DNA of 19,809 nucleotides from JBOFOR01 sp051659545 (GTDB lineage Bacteria > Bacillota > Clostridia > Peptostreptococcales > Peptostreptococcaceae). How positions within the stretch are numbered: the stretch's first letter is position 1; each line of letters opens with the position of its first letter. The notes under the pieces were generated by a model that was not told the origin of the DNA, made no database searches, and was given only the letters and a program-made list of their open reading frames with translations. The stretch covers positions 1-19,809 of the forward strand of contig NZ_JBOFOR010000253.1 of the NCBI RefSeq assembly GCF_051659545.1. Reading direction: 5' to 3'. Below, piece after piece: positions 1 through 8,032 of this stretch. The position numbers and the translations under genes are program-made.

Positions 1-75
1 CAAGCTGAAAAGATTAAAAAAGGTGAAATAAAAGTTCCTCAAAATGAAAAAGAATATAAAGAATTAAAGAAATAA
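1..75 (+). CDS. C-terminal end of a BMP-family substrate-binding lipoprotein (partial)
   Basis: Only the last 24 codons are visible, ending in TAA at 73-75; the rest lies upstream of the window. The peptide contains KKGEIKVP followed by a lysine-rich tail, which resembles the end of BMP/PnrA-like substrate-binding proteins (the BmpA/NupN type). The next three genes are the ATPase and two permeases of exactly this transporter class, so it is probably the extracytoplasmic, lipid-anchored nucleoside-binding subunit. The identification rests more on context than on the short peptide. A strong terminator follows at once, so the binding protein may be made from its own transcript at a higher level than the membrane parts. 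Confidence 0.7.
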   Translation, partial: QAEKIKKGEIKVPQNEKEYKELKK

Positions 76-81
76 AGAATT

Positions 82-115
82 AAAGGACTATCCTATTAAT
101 AGGATAGTCCTTTTT
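82..115 (+). terminator. Rho-independent terminator, perfect 32-bp palindrome
   Basis: Positions 82-113 read identically on both strands, giving a long perfect hairpin with GGACTATCCTA in its arm, followed by a T run at 109-115. It begins 7 bases after the stop codon of the binding-protein gene. Because the palindrome is flanked by A on the left and T on the right, it could also terminate in reverse. I see no feature between it and the promoter at 295. Confidence 0.9.
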
Positions 116-294
116 ACATTAGAGATATGAATAGAAACAAACGTGTTGAATATGTAGTATGACACTGAAAATATAGGATACAATATTTTAAATATAAATT
201 GGAAATAATAAAAAATATAGATTATTAAAAAAAGACCTATTATTAAAAAAATTAAAAGATAACGACAAAATAAATTAAAAAATATATAAAGTAT

Positions 295-323
295 TTGTTA
301 TACATGCGAGGATTTAGTATAAT
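295..323 (+). promoter_or_regulatory. Probable sigma-A promoter for the nucleoside ABC transporter genes
   Basis: A TTGTTA -35 box (295-300), a 17-base spacer and a perfect TATAAT -10 box (318-323) lie about 50 bases before the ATPase start. It would restart transcription after the terminator at 82-115. The gap from 116 to 294 is AT-rich and I see no gene or riboswitch in it. Confidence 0.7.
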
Positions 324-376
324 TAAGATGCTGAGAATTAAAGCTAATTATTAAATAAGGAGGATAAGAAAGAGCG

Positions 377-1945
377 ATGAATAATAGTAATGTTGATTAC
401 AGTCAAAAAGTTGTAGAAATGAAAAGTATCACTAAAATGTTCGGAAGCTTTATTGCGAATGATAATATAGACTTGACTGTACATAAAGGTGAAGTGCATG
501 CTCTTTTAGGTGAAAATGGAGCAGGAAAATCTACTCTAATGAACATACTATATGGACTATATCATCCAACATCTGGAGAGATATATATAAATGAAAAGTT
601 AGTAAAGATAGATAATCCTAATATTGCCATAGCTAACGGAATAGGAATGGTTCACCAGCACTTCATGTTAGTACAGCCATTCACAGTAGCTCAAAACATA
701 ATACTTGGAACTGAACCTACAAAAGGGCTTGGTGCTGTAGATATAAATAAAGCTATAAAAGACGTTAAAGATTTATCTGATAGATATGGTTTATACGTTG
801 ATCCTAATGCAAAGATAGAAGATATAACAGTAGGTATGCAACAAAGAGTTGAAATACTAAAGGCTTTATACAGAGGAGCAGAGATATTAATATTAGATGA
901 ACCTACAGCAGTCCTTACGCCACAAGAAATACAAGAACTTATGCAAATTATAAGAAATCTTACTAAAGAAGGCAAGTCTGTAATAATAATAACTCATAAA
1001 CTAAAAGAAATAAAGGCAGCTGCTGATCATTGTACAATAATAAGAAGAGGAAAGTACATTGATACAGTTAAAGTTTCTGAAGTTAACGAAGATGATTTAG
1101 CGGCTATGATGGTAGGTAGAGAAGTAAACTTTAAAGTTGATAAAGTTGAAGCAAAGCCTAAAGAAATAGTTCTAGAAATAAAAGACTTATTAGTAAAAGA
1201 CAATAGAAAAATATCTGTAGTAGATAATTTATCATTAGAAGTTAGAGCTGGTGAAATATTAGGAATCGCAGGTATAGATGGAAACGGGCAATCTGAATTA
1301 GTTGAAGCTTTAACAGGTCTTAGAAAAGCTGAGTCAGGAAGTGTCAAAATAAATGGAAAAGAACTTATAAATAAAGCTCCTAAAGATATATTTAAAAATG
1401 GAGTTAAGAATATACCAGAAGATAGACATAAAAGAGGATTAATATTAGATTTTAACGTAGCAGAAAATATAGTATTACAGAACTATAAGGATTCTAAATT
1501 CTCAAAAAATGGGATATTAAATAAAGAAGCAATTAATAAATATGCAGAAGGTATAGTAGAAAGATTTGATGTAAGACCTACAGATTATACAACTAAAGCA
1601 AGATCTTTATCTGGTGGGAATCAACAAAAAGTTATAATCGGTAGAGAAGTTGATAATATAGAAGTATCTAGAAATGCTACAGGAGAGCCACAACTATTAA
1701 TAGCTACTCAACCTACAAGAGGACTGGACGTTGGAGCTATAGAATTCGTACATCAAGCATTAGTTAAACAAAGAGATGAAGGAAATGCAGTACTATTAGT
1801 ATCTCTAGAATTAGATGAAGTAATGAATGTATCAGATAGGATAGCAGTAATTTATGAAGGTAAAATAGTAGGTATTATAGATGCGAAAGATGCTGAAGAA
1901 AATACTTTAGGATTTATGATGGCAGGAGGTAAGCATGATGAGTAG
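377..1945 (+). CDS. Nucleoside-type ABC importer, double ATP-binding protein (NupO/YufO-like)
   Basis: This 522-residue cytoplasmic ATPase carries two ABC domains in one chain, typical of importers for nucleosides and simple sugars. Domain 1 is complete: Walker A GENGAGKS (45-52), signature VGMQQR (152-157), Walker B LILDEP (171-176) and H-loop His207. Domain 2 is degenerate as usual for the family: the Walker A equivalent is GIDGNGQS (299-306), without the lysine; the signature LSGGNQQ (411-417) is intact, and Walker B reads LLIATQ with Gln in place of the catalytic Glu. About 8-9 extra residues lie between signature and Walker B (around 426-438). AAGGAGGA at 357-364 precedes the ATG. The stop overlaps the next gene by 11 bases. 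The binding protein and permease partners point to nucleosides, as in NupNOPQ of Bacillus subtilis; the exact substrate is inferred. Confidence 0.93.
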   Translation: MNNSNVDYSQKVVEMKSITKMFGSFIANDNIDLTVHKGEVHALLGENGAGKSTLMNILYGLYHPTSGEIYINEKLVKIDNPNIAIANGIGMVHQHFMLVQPFTVAQNIILGTEPTKGLGAVDINKAIKDVKDLSDRYGLYVDPNAKIEDITVGMQQRVEILKALYRGAEILILDEPTAVLTPQEIQELMQIIRNLTKEGKSVIIITHKLKEIKAAADHCTIIRRGKYIDTVKVSEVNEDDLAAMMVGREVNFKVDKVEAKPKEIVLEIKDLLVKDNRKISVVDNLSLEVRAGEILGIAGIDGNGQSELVEALTGLRKAESGSVKINGKELINKAPKDIFKNGVKNIPEDRHKRGLILDFNVAENIVLQNYKDSKFSKNGILNKEAINKYAEGIVERFDVRPTDYTTKARSLSGGNQQKVIIGREVDNIEVSRNATGEPQLLIATQPTRGLDVGAIEFVHQALVKQRDEGNAVLLVSLELDEVMNVSDRIAVIYEGKIVGIIDAKDAEENTLGFMMAGGKHDE

Positions 1946-3029
1946 TAAAGCAAATAAGAAAAAAATCTCCTTAGCTGATAATGCGGTATTGTTTTCATTA
2001 ATATCAATAGTATTAGGTTTATTAGTTGGTGCAATAGCATTAATAATAGCGGGCTTCAACCCAATTGAAGCGTATTCAGCAATGATACAAGGTGTATTTG
2101 GAAAGCCAAAGTTTATCGCCTGGACAATAATAAGATCTACTCCACTTATATTAACAGGTCTTTCTGTTGCGTTTGCATTTAAAACAGGACTATTTAATAT
2201 AGGTGCAGAAGGACAATTCATAATGGGAGCCCTAGTTGCAACTATGGTCGGTGCAGGATTACAATTACCTGCAGTTATACATATACCTCTTACTCTTTTA
2301 ATGGCAGGACTAGGTGGAGCCCTATGGGGTGGATTTGCAGGATGGTTAAAGTCTAAATTTGGAATAAATGAAGTTATAGCTACAATAATGCTCAATTGGA
2401 TAGCATTCTATTTAAGTAACTTTATGATAAAGACTTCGTTCTTAGCTCAACCTAATAGTGAAGCTTCAATAGGAATAAATGAATCAGCAAGTATAGGTAT
2501 TGACTGGTTAACAGGATTAGTTGGACCAGCAACTAAAGTTAACTGGGGGATAATTATATCTATAGTACTTGTTTTAATAATAGCATTCATACTATTTAAA
2601 ACTACTCTAGGATTTGAATTAAGAGGAGTTGGATTTAATAAATTTGGTGCAGAATACGGTGGAATTAATGTTAATTCATCAATATTAAAATCTATGGCTA
2701 TAGCTGGTTTATTAGCTGGTATAGCAGGAGCAATACAGGTAATGGGAGTGTCTAATAATATCACAATACTTGCGGCTCAAGAAGGTTATGGATTTGATGG
2801 TATAGCAGTTGCCTTAATAGCTAACAGTCATCCGATAGGAGTTATACTGTCAGGATTATTATTTGGTGCATTTAAGTATGGTGGAACTAAGATGCAAGCA
2901 ATAGGTGCACCTTCAGAGGTAGTAAATATAGTTATAGGTTCTATAGTTTATTTTATTGCTTTAAGTAGTGTTTTAAGAATGCTATATTTAAAAATGAGAA
3001 ATAAGAAAAATAAAGGGGGAAATGTATAA
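1935..3029 (+). CDS. Nucleoside-type ABC importer permease 1 (NupP/YufP-like)
   Basis: A 364-residue integral membrane protein of the branched-chain amino acid/ribose permease superfamily (BPD_transp_2 type). The N-terminus is a short basic cytoplasmic tail followed by many hydrophobic stretches. The conserved FNIGAEGQFIMGAL segment (87-100) and the later GFELRGVGFNKFGAEYGGI segment are hallmarks of the nucleoside subgroup. It would form one half of the membrane channel with the next gene product. It starts with two adjacent ATGs (1935 and 1938), 11 bases inside the ATPase gene, served by GGAGG at 1925-1929; the second ATG has the more usual spacing. The overlap implies translational coupling. 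Confidence 0.92.
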   Translation: MMSSKANKKKISLADNAVLFSLISIVLGLLVGAIALIIAGFNPIEAYSAMIQGVFGKPKFIAWTIIRSTPLILTGLSVAFAFKTGLFNIGAEGQFIMGALVATMVGAGLQLPAVIHIPLTLLMAGLGGALWGGFAGWLKSKFGINEVIATIMLNWIAFYLSNFMIKTSFLAQPNSEASIGINESASIGIDWLTGLVGPATKVNWGIIISIVLVLIIAFILFKTTLGFELRGVGFNKFGAEYGGINVNSSILKSMAIAGLLAGIAGAIQVMGVSNNITILAAQEGYGFDGIAVALIANSHPIGVILSGLLFGAFKYGGTKMQAIGAPSEVVNIVIGSIVYFIALSSVLRMLYLKMRNKKNKGGNV

Positions 3030-3964
3030 TGGAAGATTTAGCACTAATTATTAGTACTACTTTAATGTACTCCACACCCCTTATATTTGCAGCATTAGGT
3101 GGAGTATTTTCAGAAAACTCAGGTGTAGTTAACCTAGGAATTGAAGGTATGATGACTATTGGTGCCTTTGCAGGTGCTGCTGCTGGGTGTATGTCAGGAA
3201 ATCCATGGCTAGCATTTATAATCGGTGGATTAGCAGGTGGTTTATTTGCTTTAATACATGCAATAGCTACAGTAAGTTTTAATGCAGATCATACTATATC
3301 AGGGGTAGCGATAAATTTATTAGCTCCTGGGGTAGCATTATTTACATCTAAGATAATGTTTGATGGTGCAACAATGACACCAACAATACCATTAGAAAAT
3401 AAAATACCAAGACCATTAAATGGTGTATTTCCATCAGGAAGTGTATTAGATACAATATTTAATGCATATGCAACAGTGTTCTTAGCTTTCATATTAGTGG
3501 GAGTTGTATACTATGTATTATACAAGACAAGATATGGTCTTAGGGTAAGAGCGGTTGGTGAACATCCAGGTGCAGCAGATACATTAGGAATAAATGTTGT
3601 TAGAACTAGATACTCAGCAGTTATAATATCGGGTATATTAGCAGGATTTGGTGGAGCGGCAATGAGTTTAGCTGTTGTTTCTTCATTCAGACCAACATTA
3701 ATATCAGGTCAAGGATACATTGCTATAGCGGCAGTTATATTTGGTAAGTGGAGACCACAATGGGCAATGGTTGCTTGTTTACTATTTGGATTCTCTACAT
3801 CTTTATCAGTATATTTTGGAAATCCAGAATTGCCATTTAGAATAAATGAAAATTTACTATCAATGATACCGTATGTAGTAACATTAGTAGTTTTAGTATT
3901 ATTTGTTAAGAGTTCTAAGTCTCCGGCAGCTCTTGGAAATCCATACAAAAAAGGTGAAAGATAA
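3029..3964 (+). CDS. Nucleoside-type ABC importer permease 2 (NupQ/YufQ-like)
   Basis: A 311-residue membrane protein and the second permease half. It carries VNLGIEGMMTIGAF near residues 34-47, then GLRVRAVGEHPGAADTLGI, the counterparts of the motifs in the upstream permease. The start ATG overlaps the upstream stop in a TAATG arrangement, so the two permeases are probably made in equal amounts by coupled translation; GGGGGA lies just before. A terminator begins at the stop codon and ends the operon. The length and the hydrophobic pattern fit a complete family member. Confidence 0.92.
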   Translation: MEDLALIISTTLMYSTPLIFAALGGVFSENSGVVNLGIEGMMTIGAFAGAAAGCMSGNPWLAFIIGGLAGGLFALIHAIATVSFNADHTISGVAINLLAPGVALFTSKIMFDGATMTPTIPLENKIPRPLNGVFPSGSVLDTIFNAYATVFLAFILVGVVYYVLYKTRYGLRVRAVGEHPGAADTLGINVVRTRYSAVIISGILAGFGGAAMSLAVVSSFRPTLISGQGYIAIAAVIFGKWRPQWAMVACLLFGFSTSLSVYFGNPELPFRINENLLSMIPYVVTLVVLVLFVKSSKSPAALGNPYKKGER

Positions 3965-3993
3965 AAAATGATAGCTTTGCTATCATTTTTTTT
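3963..3993 (+). terminator. Rho-independent terminator of the ABC transporter operon
   Basis: A 13-bp stem (3963-3975 with 3979-3991, including ATGATAGC/GCTATCAT) closes a TTT loop and runs into seven or more T residues. It overlaps the stop codon of the second permease gene. Confidence 0.88.
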
Positions 3994-4165
3994 ATGCTCA
4001 TTTTTACTATAGATAATATTTTAAGATTGATTTAATTTATTATAAATAAAATTAAAGTGATAATGAATTTACCACTCATTTATAGGGGATACTAAAACTA
4101 TACATCGTGGACAAAAAAATAACTTCAATAACACATTATAGTTCCTATAAAACTAGAAAGGAGCG

Positions 4166-4972
4166 ATGAGTTTGACAAAAAAAGATATTCACTTAAGTTT
4201 ATTACATAAAGACAAAACATGTGCAATAAATCTTTTAAATAATGAGAGAATAAGTAAAAAAATGATTTCAAATGACGATTTATTAGAAATTGTAATAAGC
4301 TCTGAAGGAAAGGAAAATATAAATGATGAAGAAATAGCACAAGAAATAACTAGTTTAATAGTAACCATAATGAAAGAGCAACTTCTAAAAGAATACATAA
4401 TAAAAGAATATAGTGAAAATTATAAAGATGAGCAAGGGTATATATACAAAGGTTCTATTGAACTTTTTAATCAAAAAGAAGCTTTTATTAAAAAATCAGT
4501 ATATATAAAGGTATATAATTACATATTGAATAATGATTATATAAATATAGAAGGGTTTGTCAAGTTTAGGATGAAAGAACTTGGTAAGTACATATCAGAT
4601 GTAGTGGATGTAGCACTAGAGGAGTATTTAATAAAAAAAGATCAAGATGAATTTATAAGTGTATTAAAATATTTTATAGAAATACAAGAAGAAAAATTAG
4701 ATTTATTAAAAGTACATATTAAAGAAGATAATTCATTTATACTATACGACAAAAATAATAATAAAATAGATAACATTGATGATGAAGAAATTATAAACAT
4801 GGTAATACAAGAAAACTTAAATTATGAAGATTTTTTAATAAGTACATTACTTACCTTATGTCCTAAAAAAATAGAAATTTTAGATGATTTAAATAATAAC
4901 TGCTCTATGGAAATAATAGATACTATAAAATCTATATTTGGAGATAGAGTAAGTAGTACTTATTCAAGTTGA
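4166..4972 (+). CDS. ytxC: Putative sporulation protein YtxC
   Basis: A 268-residue soluble protein resembling the YtxC family of spore formers, whose function is not known in detail. The recognisable core is INIEGFVKFRMKEL (126-139) followed by EEYLIKKDQDEFISVLKYF and, near the C-terminus, LISTLLTLCPKKIEIL. Its place upstream of thrS matches Bacillus and clostridial genomes. Start choice: the ATG at 4166 lies only 2 bases after GGAG (4160-4163), whereas the in-frame TTG at 4172 has 8-base spacing, so the real start may be TTG, giving 266 residues. I see no convincing sporulation sigma-factor promoter in 3994-4165, nor a good sigma-A one. Confidence 0.82.
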   Translation: MSLTKKDIHLSLLHKDKTCAINLLNNERISKKMISNDDLLEIVISSEGKENINDEEIAQEITSLIVTIMKEQLLKEYIIKEYSENYKDEQGYIYKGSIELFNQKEAFIKKSVYIKVYNYILNNDYINIEGFVKFRMKELGKYISDVVDVALEEYLIKKDQDEFISVLKYFIEIQEEKLDLLKVHIKEDNSFILYDKNNNKIDNIDDEEIINMVIQENLNYEDFLISTLLTLCPKKIEILDDLNNNCSMEIIDTIKSIFGDRVSSTYSS

Positions 4973-4998
4973 AATATAGATATTACATATTGTTACAT

Positions 4999-5021
4999 AT
5001 TTAAAAAACCACTTTTTAAAT
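4999..5021 (+). repeat. AT-only inverted repeat after ytxC
   Basis: ATTTAAAAA (4999-5007) and TTTTTAAAT (5013-5021) form a 9-bp stem with a 5-base loop, 26 bases after the ytxC stop. The stem has no G-C pairs and only a short T stretch, so it is at best a weak terminator or an mRNA end structure. Confidence 0.3.
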
Positions 5022-5088
5022 TTGCATTTAAAGACTATAATTAAAATATAAAGAATTAGATTAACAAAAATTTAAAAGGAGATTTAAA

Positions 5089-5691
5089 ATGAACAATATG
5101 CTAAAAATATTAATATTAGCGAGTATTGGCGGGTTAATAGGTTATATAACTAATGTTGTAGCAATTAAATTAATATTTAGGCCCATTGAACCTATCAAGA
5201 TACCTTTTACAAATAAAGAAATAATAGGCTTAATACCTAAAAGAAGAGGTGAGATAGCTAATAATATTGGTGAAGTAATCGCTAAAGAATTTCTTACAAT
5301 TGATGAAATATTAGAAAATGCAATTACAGAAGCTGATAAGGATGAATTAGTAGAGTACATAAATGTAAAAATTAAAACAATAGTAAATGAAAAAATGGCA
5401 TTTGTTCCGAGTGCAATAAAAAGTATTGTATTAGGATATATATCAGAAGCACTAGAAGAAGAAATAAAAAAATGTATAAATGAATTAGAAGAGGATATAA
5501 TAATAAAAGTAAATCAACGTATAGATATCCAACAAATGGTAGAGGACAAAATTAATGAGTTGGACTTATATTATTTAGAAGAAATAATAATTAAAATTGT
5601 AAAGAATGAACTAAAACATATAGAAATATTAGGTTTAGTTCTAGGATTTTTAATAGGTATAGTGCAAGGAGTTATAACAATACTCATATAA
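5089..5691 (+). CDS. DUF445-family membrane protein
   Basis: A 200-residue protein of the DUF445 family (related to YheB), role unknown. The N-terminal hydrophobic helix contains IGGLIGYITNVVAIKLIFRP (13-32), the diagnostic glycine-rich TNxxAI...FRP motif, followed by a proline- and basic-rich KEIIGLIPKRRGEIANNIG segment. The middle is charged and probably helical or coiled. A second hydrophobic segment (about 180-200) ends the protein, so both ends would be in the membrane. It is a short form; many family members are about twice as long. AAAGGAG precedes the ATG with good spacing. The link with ytxC and thrS is positional. Confidence 0.85.
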   Translation: MNNMLKILILASIGGLIGYITNVVAIKLIFRPIEPIKIPFTNKEIIGLIPKRRGEIANNIGEVIAKEFLTIDEILENAITEADKDELVEYINVKIKTIVNEKMAFVPSAIKSIVLGYISEALEEEIKKCINELEEDIIIKVNQRIDIQQMVEDKINELDLYYLEEIIIKIVKNELKHIEILGLVLGFLIGIVQGVITILI

Positions 5692-5695
5692 TATA

Positions 5696-5724
5696 TTGAT
5701 ACTTATATAAGTATCTGATATAAT
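5696..5724 (+). promoter_or_regulatory. Sigma-A promoter of thrS
   Basis: TTGATA (5696-5701), a 17-base spacer and TATAAT (5719-5724) make a near-consensus promoter. It starts 5 bases after the DUF445 stop codon. Transcription would start near 5731, just before the T-box leader. Confidence 0.85.
5698..5715. repeat. 18-bp perfect palindrome inside the thrS promoter
   Basis: Positions 5698-5715, with arm GATACTTAT, read the same on both strands. The palindrome covers the second half of the -35 box and most of the spacer. It could be a repressor site or simply a weak hairpin at the end of the DUF445 transcript; no T run follows, which disfavours an intrinsic terminator. Confidence 0.6.
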
Positions 5725-5735
5725 AAATTTAAACT

Positions 5736-5985
5736 ATATAATAGCGAAGATAAGGAAGAGTAAAGTAGAAACAGTTTTCCAGAGAAGATGAGTCTAGGCT
5801 GTAAGCTCGTCTATATATGACTATTTGAAAACTACCTTTGAGCAGAACTTATTAGCATATTTTAATATGTGAAAGTGTTCGGTTGACTACCTTATAGTCA
5901 TCAAGAGGATTATATTATAATCAACTTGGGTGGAACCGCGAATTAACACTCGTCCCAAAATATACATTTTGGGGCGAGTTTTTTT
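5736..5985 (+). ncRNA. T-box leader of thrS, specifier ACU (threonine)
   Basis: The leader senses uncharged tRNA-Thr and lets transcription continue into thrS. Stem I can be folded by hand: AAGG (5752-5755) pairs with CCTT (5835-5838), and AAGTAG (5763-5768) pairs with CTATTT (5821-5826). This leaves an internal loop of AAGAGTA opposite GAAAACTA (5827-5834), the S-turn plus specifier arrangement, with ACT at 5831-5833 as specifier followed by A. The distal-loop motif GGCTG is at 5797-5801. The T-box element GGGTGGAACCGCG is at 5928-5940, followed by the terminator. It lies 36 bases upstream of thrS. Confidence 0.95.
5948..5985 (+). terminator. T-box attenuator terminator of thrS
   Basis: A 13-bp stem (5948-5960 with 5967-5979, core CTCGTCCC/GGGGCGAG) is followed by a T run to 5985. 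Its left arm CGTCCC is also the partner of the T-box GGG, so the antiterminator and terminator exclude each other. Confidence 0.92.
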
Positions 5986-6020
5986 AATTTATAAATATAA
6001 TATATAGAGGAGGCAAAATA

Positions 6021-7940
6021 ATGATAAAAGTAACTTTAAAAGATGGATCTATAAGAGAATTTGAAAATGAAGTTTCTGTTATGGATATAGCAAAATCTAT
6101 TAGTGAAGGCCTAGCTAGAGCTATTGTTGCAGCATCAGTAAATGGGGAAGTAGTAGGTTTAGATTATATAGTAAAGGAAGACAGTGAATTAAATCTATTT
6201 AAGTTTGAAGATTTAGAAGGTAAAGATGTATTTAGACATACTTCTGCACACATGTTAGCACAAGCTATAAAAAGATTATATCCAGATGCTAAATTTGCAA
6301 TAGGGCCAAGCATAGAGAATGGATTCTACTATGATATAGACTTAGAGCATAGATTAACTTCTGAAGACCTAGAAAAAATAGAAAAAGAAATGAAAAAAAT
6401 AGCTAAAGAAGATTTAGCAGTAGAAAGATTTGAATTACCAAAAGAAGAAGCTTTAAATTGGGCTAAAGAAAATGAAGAAATATACAAAGTTGAACTTATA
6501 GAAGCATTACCTGAAGGAGAAATAATATCTTTCTATAAGCAAGGAGACTTTACTGATTTATGTAGAGGACCACACCTACCTTCAACTAAGAAGGTTAAGG
6601 CAGTTAAGCTTTTAAGTGTAGCAGGTGCTTACTGGCGTGGAGACGAAAAGAATAAAATGCTTCAAAGAATATACGGTATATCATTTGAAAAGAACAAAGA
6701 TTTAGAAGAGTATCTACACTTATTAGAAGAAGCTAAGAAGAGAGACCACAGAAAATTAGGTAAAGAGTTAGAATTATTCTTCATACCAGAAGAAGGTCCT
6801 GGATTCCCATTATTCTTAGCAAAAGGTATGGAACTTAAGAATGAATTATTAAAGTTCTGGAGAGAAGTACATAGAGCAGATGGATACGTAGAAATAGAAA
6901 CTCCGATAATATTAAATCAAAAATTATGGGAGACTTCAGGTCACTGGTATCACTACAAAGAAAATATGTACACAGTTAAAATAGATGAGCAAGATTTTGC
7001 TATAAAGCCAATGAACTGCCCAGGTTCAATGTTATTCTATAACTCTAAGCCACATTCATATAGAGATTTCCCTATGAAGGTTGCTGAGTTAGGTAGAGTT
7101 CATAGACATGAGTTATCAGGAGCATTACATGGATTAATGAGAGTTAGAGCATTCACTCAAGATGATGCACATATATTCATGTTACCAGAGCAAATAAAAG
7201 AGCAAATAAAAGGTGTTGTAAACTTAATAGATAGCGTTTATAAGACATTTGGATTTGAATATCACTTAGAATTATCTACTAGACCAGAAGATTCAATGGG
7301 TACAGATGAAGAGTGGGAAACTGCTGAAAATGGTTTAAGAGAAGCTTTAGAAGAATTAAACTTACCATACAAGTTAAATGAAGGTGATGGAGCATTCTAT
7401 GGTCCTAAGATAGACTTCCATTTAAGAGATTGTTTAGGAAGAACATGGCAATGTGGAACTATACAATTAGATATGCAATTACCACAAAGATTTGATATAA
7501 ATTATATAGGTCAAGATGGTGAAAAGCATAGACCGGTTATGATACACAGAGTTGCATTTGGTAGTATAGAAAGATTCATAGGAATATTAATAGAGCACTA
7601 TGCTGGTAAGTTCCCAGTTTGGATAGCTCCAACTCAAGTTAGAATACTTCCTATATCTGATAAGTACAATGATTATGCTAATGAAGTTAAAAAAGCTTTA
7701 TTTGAAAAAGGAATAAGAGTAGAAATAGATGATAGAGCAGAAAAGACTGGATTTAAGATAAGAGAAGCACAACTTCAGAAAATACCATATATGTTAATAG
7801 TAGGTGAAAAAGAAGCTGCTGAAAACAAAGTATCTGTAAGATCTAGAGAAGATGGTGAAGTTGGAAGCTTAGATTTAAATGAATTTATGGCATCTGTAAT
7901 AGAAGAAATAAATACTAGAAAAAATGTTGAATCAATATAG
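6021..7940 (+). CDS. thrS: Threonine--tRNA ligase
   Basis: A 639-residue class II synthetase that attaches threonine to tRNA-Thr in the cytoplasm; full length. Domains in order: TGS (about 1-62), editing domain with HTSAH (73-77) and Cys181/His185, catalytic core (about 245-535), and anticodon-binding domain (about 540-639). The three zinc ligands that recognise threonine are present: Cys333 in MNCPGSM, His384 in DDAHIF and His509 in MIHR, matching the known C334/H385/H511 set of Escherichia coli. GAGGAGG precedes the ATG. Expression is controlled by the threonine T-box just upstream and the gene ends at a bidirectional terminator, so it is transcribed alone. Confidence 0.98.
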   Translation: MIKVTLKDGSIREFENEVSVMDIAKSISEGLARAIVAASVNGEVVGLDYIVKEDSELNLFKFEDLEGKDVFRHTSAHMLAQAIKRLYPDAKFAIGPSIENGFYYDIDLEHRLTSEDLEKIEKEMKKIAKEDLAVERFELPKEEALNWAKENEEIYKVELIEALPEGEIISFYKQGDFTDLCRGPHLPSTKKVKAVKLLSVAGAYWRGDEKNKMLQRIYGISFEKNKDLEEYLHLLEEAKKRDHRKLGKELELFFIPEEGPGFPLFLAKGMELKNELLKFWREVHRADGYVEIETPIILNQKLWETSGHWYHYKENMYTVKIDEQDFAIKPMNCPGSMLFYNSKPHSYRDFPMKVAELGRVHRHELSGALHGLMRVRAFTQDDAHIFMLPEQIKEQIKGVVNLIDSVYKTFGFEYHLELSTRPEDSMGTDEEWETAENGLREALEELNLPYKLNEGDGAFYGPKIDFHLRDCLGRTWQCGTIQLDMQLPQRFDINYIGQDGEKHRPVMIHRVAFGSIERFIGILIEHYAGKFPVWIAPTQVRILPISDKYNDYANEVKKALFEKGIRVEIDDRAEKTGFKIREAQLQKIPYMLIVGEKEAAENKVSVRSREDGEVGSLDLNEFMASVIEEINTRKNVESI

Positions 7941-7979
7941 TTGAATACATATATAAACATACTAGATGTATATTTATAT

Positions 7980-8029
7980 AAAAAATGTTGCTCGCCTAAC
8001 AGTTAAGTAGGTTGGAGCAACATTTTTTT
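7980..8029. terminator. Bidirectional terminator between convergent genes
   Basis: AAAAATGTTGCTC (7981-7993) pairs with GAGCAACATTTTT (8015-8027), with an inner CCTA/TAGG stem (7995-7998 with 8008-8011). The T run at 8023-8029 serves thrS on the plus strand. The A run at 7980-7985 gives a U tract for the minus-strand protease gene that ends at 8033. Confidence 0.88.
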
Positions 8030-8032
8030 ATA

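Noticed and set aside
116..376. Possible purine riboswitch ahead of the nucleoside transporter genes
   Set aside because: No three-way-junction core or GC-paired loops can be found; the stretch is plain AT-rich DNA with a promoter.
1907..2395. Long antisense open frame opposite the ABC ATPase/permease junction, and many similar ones elsewhere
   Set aside because: They lie wholly opposite strongly recognisable genes, have no ribosome sites, and their composition is that of reverse-complemented AT-rich codons.
5022..5041. TTGCAT and TATAAT ahead of the DUF445 gene as a promoter
   Set aside because: The spacing is only 8 bases, far from the required 16-18, and no better -35 box was found for that TATAAT.
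5834..5836. ACC as the thrS T-box specifier
   Set aside because: Its two C bases are needed for the AAGG/CCTT helix, and the loop would differ in size from the pheS leader; ACT at 5831-5833 fits better.
7188..7211. Tandem repeat of GAGCAAATAAAA inside thrS
   Set aside because: It encodes EQIKEQIK within a normal helical part of the synthetase; two copies by chance in AT-rich coding DNA are not remarkable.
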